Assembly: GCA_024642245.1 (NCBI GenBank)
Contig: JAHEBM010000017.1
Span: 1 to 62,076, forward strand
DNA: 62,076 bases
Source: Haliea sp.
GTDB taxonomy: Bacteria > Pseudomonadota > Gammaproteobacteria > Pseudomonadales > Halieaceae
Reading direction: 5' to 3'
The position numbers and the translations under genes were made by a program. Positions 18,292 through 27,239 of the stretch are shown in pieces; the first letter of the stretch is position 1; each line of letters starts with the position of its first letter. The notes under the pieces are model-generated. The model was not told the DNA's origin, did not search any database, and saw only the letters and a program-made list of their open reading frames with translations.

Positions 18292-19194
18292 ATGCAGGTA
18301 GACCGCAACAGGGATCGCCAGGCGCTGCTTTATGGGCTCGGCGCCGTCCTTGCCTGGTCCACGGTAGCCACCGCCTTCAAGTTGGCACTGCGTGAGCTGG
18401 ATGTGTTGCAGCTGGTGGCCTACTCGGTCTGTTTCTCCGCCCTGGCCTTGTTCGGCATTCTCTGGCGACAGGGCAGGCTGCAGTTGCTGCCCGAATATGC
18501 CCGGGAGACGCCGGGCTATTTTCTGCTGATGGGCCTGGTCAACCCGGTCATCTACTACCTGGTGCTGCTGAGCGCCTACGATTTGTTGCCCGCCCAGCAG
18601 GCACAGGCTATCAATTACACCTGGGCGATCAGCCTGGCCCTGCTGGCAGTGCCCTTGCTCGGTCACAAGCTGAACAGGCGCGACCTGCTGGCGCTGCTGA
18701 TGGGTTATGGTGGCGTGCTGATTATCGCCACCCGCGGCCAGCTACTGCAGCTCAGGTTCGATAGCCTGGCGGGCGTGGGACTGGCGCTGCTAAGCACCCT
18801 GATCTGGGCGCTCTACTGGTTGTTGTCCACCCGTAATCAGCGCGACCCCATCGCCAGCCTGTGCCTGAACTTTGCTGTGGCCGCGCCGGTGGCGCTGGGC
18901 TTGTGCGCGGTATTTTCGCACCTGGTTATGCCCGGCTGGCGCGGGATAGCCGGCGCAGCCTATGTCGGCCTGTTCGAGATGGGGCTTACCTTCGCCCTCT
19001 GGTCGACGGCGTTGCGCCTGTCCACTAGCGTATCCCGCATCGGCAACCTGATTTTCCTGTCACCGCTGGCGTCACTGGTGTTTATCGCCACCATCCTGGG
19101 GGAGCCGATTCACCCCGCCACCCTGGTGGGCCTGGCGCTCATTATTCCGGGCGTGTTGTTGCAGCAGCGGCAACGCCCGGTGCCGCCAGTGTAG
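18292..19194 (+). CDS. DMT-superfamily (EamA) transporter
   Basis: Inner-membrane protein of about ten transmembrane helices made of two EamA repeats (residues about 10-140 and 155-290). ATG at 18292 gives MQVDRNRDRQALLYGLGAVL, with the first helix starting near residue 14; an in-frame TTG at 18274 is an alternative. 300 residues, normal for the family. The small metabolite exported cannot be predicted. It is divergent from nhaC and followed directly by the nuclease gene, whose GTG candidates begin 0-9 bp after this stop; cotranscription is likely. Confidence 0.87.
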   Translation: MQVDRNRDRQALLYGLGAVLAWSTVATAFKLALRELDVLQLVAYSVCFSALALFGILWRQGRLQLLPEYARETPGYFLLMGLVNPVIYYLVLLSAYDLLPAQQAQAINYTWAISLALLAVPLLGHKLNRRDLLALLMGYGGVLIIATRGQLLQLRFDSLAGVGLALLSTLIWALYWLLSTRNQRDPIASLCLNFAVAAPVALGLCAVFSHLVMPGWRGIAGAAYVGLFEMGLTFALWSTALRLSTSVSRIGNLIFLSPLASLVFIATILGEPIHPATLVGLALIIPGVLLQQRQRPVPPV

Positions 19195-19203
19195 GTGGCC
19201 GGT

Positions 19204-20889
19204 GTGGGTCTTGCACCGCCAGCCGCGGCCGAATTGTCACCACACTATTACCGGGATAACTTCCAGGCCCTGTGCGATACGGTGGAAGCGCAGTACGGCG
19301 ACCTGTTGGCAGCGAAGGAACAGGCTGTCCTGCAGCGTTTTCGTGAACTTCCCTTCAAGGCCCAGTGCCTGTACGTGAGGCTGGTATCCAGGGTCGGTCC
19401 CTGGTTTCGCGAGAGCAAGCTGGATTACCCGGAACTCGGTGCCATCGGCCCGCTCATCGATCGCCTCCTGGAGGCGGGCCTGGCGGAGCCTGCCGCAGCG
19501 CTGTCCGTTGCGGAGCTGGGCGGACTCTACACTGTGCCGGAGTTGCTGCAGGCCTATGGCCCGCTGCTTGGCAAGCCCCTGCCGCGGGCCAAGCAAGCCC
19601 TGCTGGAGGCTATCGAGAGTCTGGCGCCGGACAGCGCGCAACAACAGGCACTGCTGGCATCGCTCGACAATACGCGTGTTATAGCGCCCTGCGGCATCGA
19701 GGAGGTACAGCTGTTCCAGCTGCTGTTTTTCGGTAATCGCCACCAGAGCCTGACCGAATTTGTACTGAGCGACCTGGGTGTAGCCCGGTATTACCCCTAT
19801 GCCCTGGACCGGCAGCACCGCCTGTTTTCCCGGCGTGAAGCCATCGAGGAGTACCTGGCCTGTGCCGCACTGGGAGATTGCTGGTTTGAACTGCGCGAGA
19901 GCGAAGACCCCACCGCGCTGCTGGTGGAGCTGGCCGAAGAATTGCTGACCCTCGACATACAGTTTTCGTCCAGTCAGGGCCGCTGGAACCGGTTGTGTAA
20001 TGGCCTTGCCAGGGATCTGGAGCGCCTCGGTGAGCTGGCCCTGGCGGCGAGTCTCTACCAATGCAGTGAACGCCACCCGGCACGGGAACGGCGCCTGCGC
20101 ATTTTCGAGCGCATGGAAGACTGGGCGGGGGCTGTGCGGTTGGGCGAGCAGATACTGGGGGAACCCTGGTGCGAGGAGGAGCGCGACGCGGCCGAGCGGG
20201 TCCTGCCCAGGGTGCTGCGCAAGTTGGGGGACAAGCCCGCGTCGCGGCGGCGGGATGACTTTGCCAGGCTGACCCTGGAACTGCCCAGGGATGATGCGTC
20301 GGTGGAGCTGCTGGCCGCGCGCCGGCTGGAGTCCCGGTGGGCGGCGGTGCATTATGTCGAGAATACCCTCATGAACGCCCTGTTCGGGCTGGCCTTCTGG
20401 GAGCAGATTTTTACCCCGGTACCCGGTGCGTTCCACAACCCCTTCCAGGCTGCCCCTACCGACATGTACAGCCCCGGTTTCCGGGTGCGCCGGCAGGCCG
20501 TGTTGGCGGCACGGCTGGCTGAGCTGCGCGGCGGTGACCTCGGTTTGATCCTGGCTGAGGCCTACCGCAGGTACGAGTCTTACCAGTCTCGTTGGGTGGA
20601 CTGGCGTCGCCTGGACCAGTCCCTGCTGGCGACCGTGACCCGGCTTGTTCCCGGTGAACACCTGCTGGCCATCTGGGAGCGCATATTGTTCGACCCGCGG
20701 GAAAATCGCCGGGGTTTTCCCGACCTTCTCGCCCTGGGCGAGCAACCGGGCGATTACTGCCTGATCGAGGTGAAGGGCCCCGGGGATGCCCTGCAGGAGA
20801 GCCAGAAACGGTGGCTGCGCTTTTTTGCCCGGCAGGACATACCTGCCGCGGTCGCCTGGGTATCCTGGGAGGGGCACCGGGATGCCTGA
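19204..20889 (+). CDS. FAN1-type structure-specific nuclease (VRR-NUC domain)
   Basis: A DNA-repair nuclease like bacterial FAN1, which cleaves 5' flaps and unhooks interstrand crosslinks. The start is GTG at 19204, with AGGTG 6 nt upstream (GTG at 19195 is an alternative), giving 561 residues. The middle is helical (TPR-like, about residues 210-370). The C-terminal VRR-NUC domain holds the PD-(D/E)xK active site GFPDLLAL...YCLIEVKGPGD with Asp507, Glu522 and Lys524, then the conserved Q in ALQESQKRWL. It overlaps the following helicase gene by 8 bp, so the two are translated together and probably act together. A bacterial FAN1-helicase pairing fits crosslink or flap repair. Confidence 0.88.
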   Translation: MGLAPPAAAELSPHYYRDNFQALCDTVEAQYGDLLAAKEQAVLQRFRELPFKAQCLYVRLVSRVGPWFRESKLDYPELGAIGPLIDRLLEAGLAEPAAALSVAELGGLYTVPELLQAYGPLLGKPLPRAKQALLEAIESLAPDSAQQQALLASLDNTRVIAPCGIEEVQLFQLLFFGNRHQSLTEFVLSDLGVARYYPYALDRQHRLFSRREAIEEYLACAALGDCWFELRESEDPTALLVELAEELLTLDIQFSSSQGRWNRLCNGLARDLERLGELALAASLYQCSERHPARERRLRIFERMEDWAGAVRLGEQILGEPWCEEERDAAERVLPRVLRKLGDKPASRRRDDFARLTLELPRDDASVELLAARRLESRWAAVHYVENTLMNALFGLAFWEQIFTPVPGAFHNPFQAAPTDMYSPGFRVRRQAVLAARLAELRGGDLGLILAEAYRRYESYQSRWVDWRRLDQSLLATVTRLVPGEHLLAIWERILFDPRENRRGFPDLLALGEQPGDYCLIEVKGPGDALQESQKRWLRFFARQDIPAAVAWVSWEGHRDA

Positions 20890-23179
20890 GCTGGATATCA
20901 CGGTGGGCGACCTGGTGGCTTTTTGCCACCGCGCCGGCGACATCGATCACCGTTTCACGCCGTCGCCTACGGGTGTTCAGGGGGTTGCAGGACATCAGCG
21001 GGTCTACCGGCGTCGGGGTGATACCTACCACAGCGAATACCCGGTGGAATATCACCACACCCAGGGCCAGCTGCGGTTGCGGCTGCGGGGGCGAGCCGAT
21101 GGCTTTGACCCCGCGGCCGGCCTGCTCGAGGAGATCAAGACCTGCCGCATCCGGCCCGGCCAGATCCCGGCTACCGTCAGCCGTATGCACCTGGCACAGG
21201 CGCGCCTGTACGCCGCCATTATCGCCATCGAGCAGGACCTCCCGGAGCTGGAGGTGCGGCTGACCTGGTTCAATATAGACAGCGGCGAGGAGACGCCCCT
21301 GTCCCAGACCTATACGCGCAAGGAGCTGGACGAGTTCCTGGCGGCCTCCCTGGAGCATTTTTCCGGCTGGCTGTCCACGCTGGCGGAGTTGCGGGAGCGC
21401 CGGGATGCAGGTTTGCAAGCGCTCACATTTCCCCACGGTGAGTTTCGCAAGGGGCAACGGGAAATCGCCGAGCTGGTGTACAAGTGTATCGACCAGGGCG
21501 GACAGTTGCTGCTGGAGGCGCCCACCGGTATCGGCAAGACCGCGGCAGTGCTCTATCCCGCGCTCAAGGCCCTGGCCACGGGTAAACACGATCGCATCGC
21601 CTACATTACTGCCAAGACCGTGGGGCGGCGCACGGCAGAGGAAACCCTGTCCACGTTTCGCCGGGCGGGCCTCAGCCTGGGCGCCCTCAGCCTGACCGCG
21701 AAGGAGCGGGTCTGTTTTTCGCCTGGAAAGGCCTGCCACGGGGACGACTGCAGGTTTGCCCGGGGCTATTACGACCGGTTGCCCGCCGCCCTGGCGGTCG
21801 CTATCCGGTCCCCGGCCCTGCACCAGGCGGACATCGAAGCTCTCGCGCGGGAGTTTGAAGTATGTCCCTACCAGCTCGGTCTGGACCTGTTGCCCTGGGT
21901 GGACCTGGTTATCGCCGACCTGCATTACGTCTACAGCCTGAGTGCGACTATCGGTGGCATGATGCAGCAGGATGAACGGCGCTGGACCGTACTGCTGGAT
22001 GAGGCCCACAACCTGCCCGGGCGGGCACGCCGCATGTACCGGGCCAGTCTGGCCAAGGCCGACCTGATGGCCGTGCGTACCGATGCTCCCCGTGGGCTCG
22101 GGGCGGCGCTGGACCGGGTCAACCGCGCGCTGCTGGTCCTGCAGCGGCAGCAGTGGGGGGAACAGGATTACGACAGTCGGCCGGAAATCCCTGCGGCCCT
22201 GCAGCAGGCGCTGGCGGACTTCGTCGCCCGCACCGCGGAGCTACAGGCACAGGAGCCGGCCCTGTTGCACCGCCAGCCCCGGTTGCTGGATTTCTATTTC
22301 GAGGTGTTGCAATTCCTGCGCCTGGGCGACAACTGGGGGGATGACTTCCGCTTTGAACTGACCCGTGGCAGTGAACGCCAGAGCCTGCGGGTGACACTGA
22401 ACTGCCTCGATCCGGCACGCCTGTTGAGGCAGCGGCAGGAGTTGCTGCACTCGATGACCGCTTTCTCGGCTACATTGTCACCTCCCCACTGGACCCGCCA
22501 GGCCCTGGGGCTGGCTCCCGGGGCAGTGTTTCGGCGCGAGGCCTCACCTTTCGAACAGGGCCAGCTGGAGGTCTTCCTGGCCACCGGGGTTGATACCCGC
22601 TACGCACGGCGCGAGCAATCGTTACCGCAACTGGCCGCGACGCTCGTCGCCTGGCTGCGCCGCGAGCGGGGCAATTGCATCATGTATTTTCCCTCGTACC
22701 GTTACCTGCAGGACTGCCTCTTGCTGTTGCGCACGCTCGGGCTGGAGGCACTGCGGCCCTGCCTGTGGGTACAGGAGCGGGAACAGGCGGATGCGGGCCG
22801 CGACCGGCTGCTGCAATTACTGGAAGAGCGCAGGGATGTCGCCGCGCTGTGCATCCTGGGTGGTATTTTCGGCGAGGGTATCGACCTGCCCGGTGATCGC
22901 CTTACCAGCGTCGTAATTGTGGGCGTGGGCTTACCCCAGTACAACCGCGACACCGAGCAACTGCGGGAATGGTTCCAGCGGCAGTACGGGGCGGGCTTCG
23001 AGTATGCCTACCTGTATCCCGGGATGCAGAAGGTGGACCAGGCCCTTGGCCGGGTCATCCGGGGCAGCGATGACCGGGGCCGGGCGCTGCTTGTCGACAG
23101 CCGTTATGGCGAGCGCCAGTATCGGGACCTGTTGCCACCCTGGTGGCACTATCAGCCCTGGGACGTGCCCACCCGGTAG
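20882..23179 (+). CDS. Fe-S XPD/DinG-like helicase with N-terminal nuclease-like domain
   Basis: 765 residues from ATG 20882, overlapping the FAN1 gene by 8 bp. The N-terminus (about 1-130) looks like a RecB/Cas4-type PD-(D/E)xK nuclease: GRADGFDP, then LLEEIKT (Asp73, Glu84, Lys86), then HLAQARLYA. The rest is a superfamily 2 helicase: Walker A EAPTGIGKT (212-220), a 4Fe-4S cluster ligated by Cys278, Cys285, Cys290 and Cys328, DEAH box VLLDEAHNLPGR (373-376), and motifs V-VI (GEGIDLPGDRL, QALGRVIRGSDDRG). XPD/DinG relatives unwind DNA 5' to 3'. Nuclease activity is inferred from the motif only. Its last 28 bp overlap the convergent cfa gene. Confidence 0.88.
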   Translation: MPELDITVGDLVAFCHRAGDIDHRFTPSPTGVQGVAGHQRVYRRRGDTYHSEYPVEYHHTQGQLRLRLRGRADGFDPAAGLLEEIKTCRIRPGQIPATVSRMHLAQARLYAAIIAIEQDLPELEVRLTWFNIDSGEETPLSQTYTRKELDEFLAASLEHFSGWLSTLAELRERRDAGLQALTFPHGEFRKGQREIAELVYKCIDQGGQLLLEAPTGIGKTAAVLYPALKALATGKHDRIAYITAKTVGRRTAEETLSTFRRAGLSLGALSLTAKERVCFSPGKACHGDDCRFARGYYDRLPAALAVAIRSPALHQADIEALAREFEVCPYQLGLDLLPWVDLVIADLHYVYSLSATIGGMMQQDERRWTVLLDEAHNLPGRARRMYRASLAKADLMAVRTDAPRGLGAALDRVNRALLVLQRQQWGEQDYDSRPEIPAALQQALADFVARTAELQAQEPALLHRQPRLLDFYFEVLQFLRLGDNWGDDFRFELTRGSERQSLRVTLNCLDPARLLRQRQELLHSMTAFSATLSPPHWTRQALGLAPGAVFRREASPFEQGQLEVFLATGVDTRYARREQSLPQLAATLVAWLRRERGNCIMYFPSYRYLQDCLLLLRTLGLEALRPCLWVQEREQADAGRDRLLQLLEERRDVAALCILGGIFGEGIDLPGDRLTSVVIVGVGLPQYNRDTEQLREWFQRQYGAGFEYAYLYPGMQKVDQALGRVIRGSDDRGRALLVDSRYGERQYRDLLPPWWHYQPWDVPTR

Positions 23180-24432
23180 CCCGGCTTGGCAAAGGCCAGT
23201 TGTACTGTGCCAATGATGCGCTCACGGAAACCGCCCTCGCAGTAGGCCAGGTAAAACTCCCACATGCGGATGAAGCGCTGGTCGAAACCCTGCGCCCTGA
23301 CCGCATCCTGTCGCGCCAGGAAGCGTTCCCGCCAGTGCGCCAGGGTCAGGGCGTAGTCGCGGGTGATGTCACGCAGGTGGATCATCTGCATGTCCGTGTC
23401 CCTTGCCAGGTGGTCGGCGATTACCGCGACCGAGGGCAGGCTGCCACCAGGGAAAATATAGCGCTGGATAAAATCCACCGAGTCCCTGGCGGCGGTGTAG
23501 CGCTGGTCGGCGATGGTGATCGCCTGGATGACCATCTTGCCTTCGGGTTTCAGTAGCTGGCTGCAGCGCTGGAAGTAATTGCTGTAGAAATCGTGGCCCA
23601 CCGCTTCAATCATTTCGATGGAAACCAGCTTGTCAAAGCTGCCCTGCAGGTTGCGGTAGTCTTCGCACAGTACCGTGACCCGTTCCTGCAGGCCCGCTTC
23701 ACGGACCTTTTCCCGGGCGTACTCATACTGTTCGCGGGATATCGTGGTGGTGGTGACGCGACAGCCGTAGTGATGCGCGGCGTGGATGGCCATGCCGCCC
23801 CAGCCGGTGCCGATTTCCAGCAGGTGATCGCCCTGTTTGAGTTCCAGCTGCCGGCAAAGCTCATCGAGCTTGGCGATGGACGCGTCTTCGAGCGTGCTCT
23901 GGTCCGTCGGGAACACGGCGGCCGAGTACATCATGGTGGGGTCGAGGAACAGGCGAAAGAAGTCATTGCCCAGGTCGTAATGTGCGGAGATATTCCGGCG
24001 TGAGCCGTTGCGGGTGTTGCGCTTGAGCGCATGCGAAATTTTCAGGCCGAGGCGCACCATGATCGATTGCCTGGACTCGAGTAGTTCCAGCGTGGCCATG
24101 TTGGCGCTGAACAGGCGCATGACTGTTACCAGGTCCGGGGATGTCCAGTGGCCCTGCATGTAGGCCTCACCCGCCGCGATGCTGCCACCGGCCAGCATCT
24201 GGCTGTACAGGCTCCGGTCGTGTACACGAACCTCGGCGTGCGGCTGTCCGGTGTCGGCTGCGCTGCCGAAGTGGAACGACTCGCCGTCATCGTGCAGGGT
24301 GAGGCTGCCCACTTCTATGTTCGCCAGCAGGCGCAGGCAGACACGCCTTGCCAGCTGCGTGCGAAGTGGAAGGCGGCTATCTGCGCGGGGCAGGCTGAGG
24401 CCGGTGGCGGTGAATTCGCTAGAGTTACTCAT
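23152..24432 (-). CDS. cfa: Cyclopropane-fatty-acyl-phospholipid synthase family methyltransferase
   Basis: SAM-dependent enzyme that methylenates (or methylates) the double bond of unsaturated phospholipid acyl chains at the membrane face. 426 residues. The family N-terminal lipid-binding part is followed by ISAHYDLGNDFFRLFLDP and the SAM-binding LLEIGTGWGGMAIHAA; later VSIEMIEAVGHDFY and YIFPGGSLP are typical of the active region. It starts 1 bp after the DUF1365 stop, the third gene of the operon FAD oxidoreductase-DUF1365-cfa. The operon is divergent from an ECF sigma/ChrR pair and has a matching ECF promoter. In Rhodobacter the same sigma factor controls Cfa-like lipid methyltransferases, so a special methylated or furan fatty acid product is possible. 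Confidence 0.92.
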   Translation of the reverse strand: MSNSSEFTATGLSLPRADSRLPLRTQLARRVCLRLLANIEVGSLTLHDDGESFHFGSAADTGQPHAEVRVHDRSLYSQMLAGGSIAAGEAYMQGHWTSPDLVTVMRLFSANMATLELLESRQSIMVRLGLKISHALKRNTRNGSRRNISAHYDLGNDFFRLFLDPTMMYSAAVFPTDQSTLEDASIAKLDELCRQLELKQGDHLLEIGTGWGGMAIHAAHHYGCRVTTTTISREQYEYAREKVREAGLQERVTVLCEDYRNLQGSFDKLVSIEMIEAVGHDFYSNYFQRCSQLLKPEGKMVIQAITIADQRYTAARDSVDFIQRYIFPGGSLPSVAVIADHLARDTDMQMIHLRDITRDYALTLAHWRERFLARQDAVRAQGFDQRFIRMWEFYLAYCEGGFRERIIGTVQLAFAKPGYRVGTSQG

Positions 24433-24433
24433 T

Positions 24434-25189
24434 TCAGGCTCCGGAGGGTTTCGTACTGGGATGGGAATACAAAGGCGTGCCCTTGAGGAACAGGCGCAGG
24501 GCCTGCCAGTAGATCGCGAGGGCGATCCTGGCGGTCATCAGGGGGTAACGCCAGAGGGTTCGGTTCAGGTTGGCGGCGGTCATGGGCCGCGCCGAGAGCG
24601 AGAGGCTGGCGTCGAACACGCGCGTCCCGGCGTCGACATTGGCCAGGTGCAGCACCAGCCTGTGGTCCGGGGTGCTGCTGCGCCAGTGGTAGCGCATGTC
24701 CATGGGGTTGAATGGCGAGACGTGGAATTGCTTGTCAAATTCCGTGCGCAGCCACCTGCCTCCCTGCGGACCTGCCAGCACATAGCTGTGGCGCTCATTC
24801 CAGGGTGTGTTGTTGACCTCCGCGACCAGGAAATCCAGGCGCGACTCGTCCTCGCTGAAGCAGTAGTAGCAGGCGATAGGGTTCATGCTGATGCCGAAGT
24901 AGCGCATATTTGCCAGCAGGTAGATGGGTCCCAGGTGATCGACTCCCGTCTCTTCCCTGATCCTGCGCCTGACTTCCTGCTCCAGGGGCAGGTGCGGATC
25001 TCCCAGGAAATCGCTGCGCCTGAAGCGGGCCGGCGCCCAGCGGCGCGCGGACCACAGGCAGCGACCGTCGAACAGTTCCGGCAACTCGTCCAGGCGGATA
25101 TAGGGCATGAAGACCCGGTAGCTGAACTCGTGTTGCCGGGGCAGCAGGCGCCGATGCCTGACGATCCCCTCATACAGCCTCGATTTCAC
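24434..25189 (-). CDS. DUF1365 family protein
   Basis: 251 residues, beginning MKSRLYEGIVRHRRLLPRQH, the standard DUF1365 start, and containing VFMPYIRLDELPELF, NMRYFGISMNPIACYYCF and NNTPWNERHSYVL. The biochemical role is not established. It is nearly always found between an FAD-dependent amine-oxidase-like gene and a cfa gene, as here, so a part in unusual fatty-acid modification is likely. Its ATG overlaps the stop of the upstream FAD gene (ATGA), and cfa follows 1 bp after its stop. Confidence 0.9.
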   Translation of the reverse strand: MKSRLYEGIVRHRRLLPRQHEFSYRVFMPYIRLDELPELFDGRCLWSARRWAPARFRRSDFLGDPHLPLEQEVRRRIREETGVDHLGPIYLLANMRYFGISMNPIACYYCFSEDESRLDFLVAEVNNTPWNERHSYVLAGPQGGRWLRTEFDKQFHVSPFNPMDMRYHWRSSTPDHRLVLHLANVDAGTRVFDASLSLSARPMTAANLNRTLWRYPLMTARIALAIYWQALRLFLKGTPLYSHPSTKPSGA

Positions 25190-26445
25190 GCGGCGGCCCG
25201 GTCCTGGTGGCCGATTGCATTGGCTACCCGCAGGGCGCTGACCACCCCGTCCTCGTGAAAGCCGTTATGCCAGTAGGCGCCGCAGTACCAGGTATTGTTC
25301 TGGCCGTTGATTTCGTCCCAGCGCTGCTGAGCGGCAATACCGGCTATTGAAAATACCGGGTGATCGTAGTTGAACCGACCCAGGATTTTCACGGGGTTGA
25401 TGGCGCTGGTGTTATTGAGGGTTACGCAAAAGGTTTCCGGGGCCGTTATTCCCTGCAGGATATTCATGTTGTAGGTGACGACCGCGCGCTCCTGGCCGGT
25501 GCCCAGGGAGTAGTTCCAGCTGGACCAGGTCTTGCGATTGCGCGGTAGCAGGCGTGTGTCGGTGTGCAGCACCACCTCGTTGGACTGGTAAGGCAGGGCT
25601 CCCAGTACGTCGCGCTCGGTGGGGCTCGGCTCATCCAGCAGTGCCAGTGCCTGGTCCGAATGGGTGGCCAGCACGACCTGGTCGAAGCCCAGCTTGCGGC
25701 CATCGGCCATCTCCAGCGACACCTGGTTTGCCCGGCGACTGACCCGCTTTACGGCACATCCGGTGTAGATGCGCTGTTCGAAGCGCTGGCACAAGGGGCG
25801 CAGGTACTCTCTCGAGCCGCCTTCGATCACGCGCCACTGGGGCCTGTCATTAACGGACAGCAGCCCGTGATTGCGAAAGAAGCGCAGGAAGAAGCTCAGG
25901 GGAAAATCGAGAATCGTATCGCAATCAGCCGACCAGATGGCGGAACCCATGGCGGTCAGGTACTGCCGGGAGAAGGCCTCACTGTAGCGATTGTCCCGCA
26001 GGTAGTCACGCAGGGTCTGCCGGTCGTTGACCCGGCCGGCATCGAGGTCTGCCACCGAGGCCTTGTTGAAGCGCAGGATGTCCCTGACCATGGCGATGAA
26101 ACGCCAGGACAGGAGGTTGCGGCGCTGGGCGAACAGGCTGTCGAGATTGGTGCCGGAGTACTCCAGGCCGGAATCCTCGTCACGCACGCTGAAACCCATG
26201 GCCGTGGGCTTGCTGGCGACCCCCAGGCTATCCATCAGGGCAATGAAGTTGGGATAGGTCCAGTCATTGAAGACAATGAAGCCGGTATCGATCGCGTAGC
26301 GGCGGGTGCCGAGCCGGACGTCCACCGTCGCGGTGTGGCCGCCCACCTGCTTGCCGGCCTCAAACACGGACACCTCGTGGCCGGCACTGAGGTAGTGGGC
26401 GCAACTGAGGCCGGAAATTCCAGATCCGATGACTGCTACTCTCAC
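25186..26445 (-). CDS. FAD-dependent amine-oxidase-like oxidoreductase
   Basis: A flavoprotein of 419 residues. GTG at 26445 starts (V)RVAVIGSGISGLSCAHYLS, the Rossmann FAD motif GxGxxG at the very N-terminus, with GGAG about 11 nt upstream; longer in-frame starts run into the promoter region. Other features: GGHTATVDVRLG, YAIDTGFIVFND and, at the C-terminus, WYCGAYWHNGFHEDGVVSAL. It is the first gene of the FAD-DUF1365-cfa operon. Family members in this setting have been linked to the ChrR-type sigma regulon and to desaturation or oxidation of membrane lipids; the substrate here is inferred. Confidence 0.88.
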   Translation of the reverse strand: MRVAVIGSGISGLSCAHYLSAGHEVSVFEAGKQVGGHTATVDVRLGTRRYAIDTGFIVFNDWTYPNFIALMDSLGVASKPTAMGFSVRDEDSGLEYSGTNLDSLFAQRRNLLSWRFIAMVRDILRFNKASVADLDAGRVNDRQTLRDYLRDNRYSEAFSRQYLTAMGSAIWSADCDTILDFPLSFFLRFFRNHGLLSVNDRPQWRVIEGGSREYLRPLCQRFEQRIYTGCAVKRVSRRANQVSLEMADGRKLGFDQVVLATHSDQALALLDEPSPTERDVLGALPYQSNEVVLHTDTRLLPRNRKTWSSWNYSLGTGQERAVVTYNMNILQGITAPETFCVTLNNTSAINPVKILGRFNYDHPVFSIAGIAAQQRWDEINGQNNTWYCGAYWHNGFHEDGVVSALRVANAIGHQDRAAA

Positions 26446-26516
26446 GCTCTCGTTCTCCAGGTCGGTTGTGCTGTACCGGGGGGTTGGCGGCGCAGCGGTG
26501 GACGGTATTGTCGCTT

Positions 26517-26546
26517 TTTTTACGCTGGTGAAGCGGTATCGGATCT
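26517..26546 (-). promoter_or_regulatory. ECF (RpoE/ECF11-type) promoter of the FAD-DUF1365-cfa operon
   Basis: On the minus strand the -35-like AGATCC (26546-26541) and CGTAAA (26524-26519) are 16 nt apart. The divergent promoter of the sigma gene has TGATCC-N16-CGTATA. The shared pattern GATCC-N16-CGTAWA fits the known promoter of ChrR-controlled sigma factors (TGATCC, then TAAGA-type -10). Transcription would start near 26510, about 65 nt before the GTG. Confidence 0.7.
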
Positions 26547-26571
26547 GTGAAGAGTTTGTGGCGAGGTGGGG

Positions 26572-26601
26572 TGATCCGCTCGGACCAGGGGGGCGTATAC
26601 T
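26572..26601 (+). promoter_or_regulatory. ECF (RpoE/ECF11-type) autoregulatory promoter of the sigma-chrR operon
   Basis: TGATCC at 26572-26577 is followed after 16 nt by CGTATA (26594-26599). The -35 is identical to the Rhodobacter sigma-E -35. Start of transcription near 26608, a leader of about 25 nt. Autoregulation is the rule for this sigma/anti-sigma group. Confidence 0.78.
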
Positions 26602-26635
26602 GTCCATCACACGAGGCGTAGAGAGAAATTTGCAA

Positions 26636-27235
26636 GTGGCTGACATTCCCGAAATATCCAGGGCAGACTCCCAGGGGCCGGTGGGTCGCCGCACGGACGA
26701 GTGGAGCGAATGCCTCACCCTGATCGCGGCTAACCAGGACAGGGCGGCCTTCACGCGTTTTTTCAGGCATTTCGCACCGCTGATCAAGGCCTTTGCCCTG
26801 GCCGGCTCCAGTCTCTCGGCCACCCTGGCGGACGAGCTGGTGCAGGAAGTCATGCTCAAGGTGTGGCAGAAGGCGGGAGGGTTCAACCCGGAAAAAGCCG
26901 CCGCCAGCACCTGGGTTTACACGATCGCGCGCAATTGCCGCACCGATATGTTTCGTCGCTTACAGAAGTTTGACACTCCCCTGGCGGAGGAAGATGTTTT
27001 TCCGGACCAGGAGAGCGAGGAGCCGTTTGCCCTGTTGCAGGGCAAACGCACGGAGGAACGCGTCAGGGAACTGATGAAAGGACTTCCCGCGGACCAGATG
27101 CAGATACTGGCAAAGGTTTACATGGAAGGAAAATCACATGCGGAAGCTGCCGCCGAGCTCGACCTGCCCCTGGGTACGGTCAAGTCGCGGGTCAGGCTGG
27201 CTATCCAGAAACTTCAAATTCAGATAGATCGTTAA
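26636..27235 (+). CDS. rpoE: ECF RNA polymerase sigma factor of the RpoE/ChrR type
   Basis: Group 4 sigma factor with region 2 (AFTRFFRHFAPLIKAFALAG...LVQEVMLKVWQKAGGFNPEK, then TWVYTIARNCRTDMFRR) and region 4 (LPADQMQILAKVYMEGKSHAEAAAELDLPLGTVKSRVRLAIQ, helix-turn-helix; quoted in part). No ATG is available; GTG at 26636 (GAGAG 10 nt upstream) or TTG at 26630 are the candidates, giving 199 or 201 residues. The gene ends 4 bp before the chrR-like gene. This sigma class is released from ChrR by singlet oxygen or organic peroxides in Rhodobacter and relatives. It should drive its own operon and the divergent lipid operon. Confidence 0.9.
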   Translation: MADIPEISRADSQGPVGRRTDEWSECLTLIAANQDRAAFTRFFRHFAPLIKAFALAGSSLSATLADELVQEVMLKVWQKAGGFNPEKAAASTWVYTIARNCRTDMFRRLQKFDTPLAEEDVFPDQESEEPFALLQGKRTEERVRELMKGLPADQMQILAKVYMEGKSHAEAAAELDLPLGTVKSRVRLAIQKLQIQIDR

Positions 27236-27239
27236 TATT

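Noticed and set aside
20456..22009. Long minus-strand frame opposite the FAN1/helicase genes
   Set aside because: Low-complexity Gly/Arg/Pro/Gln composition, no domain, and it lies fully against two well-supported genes.
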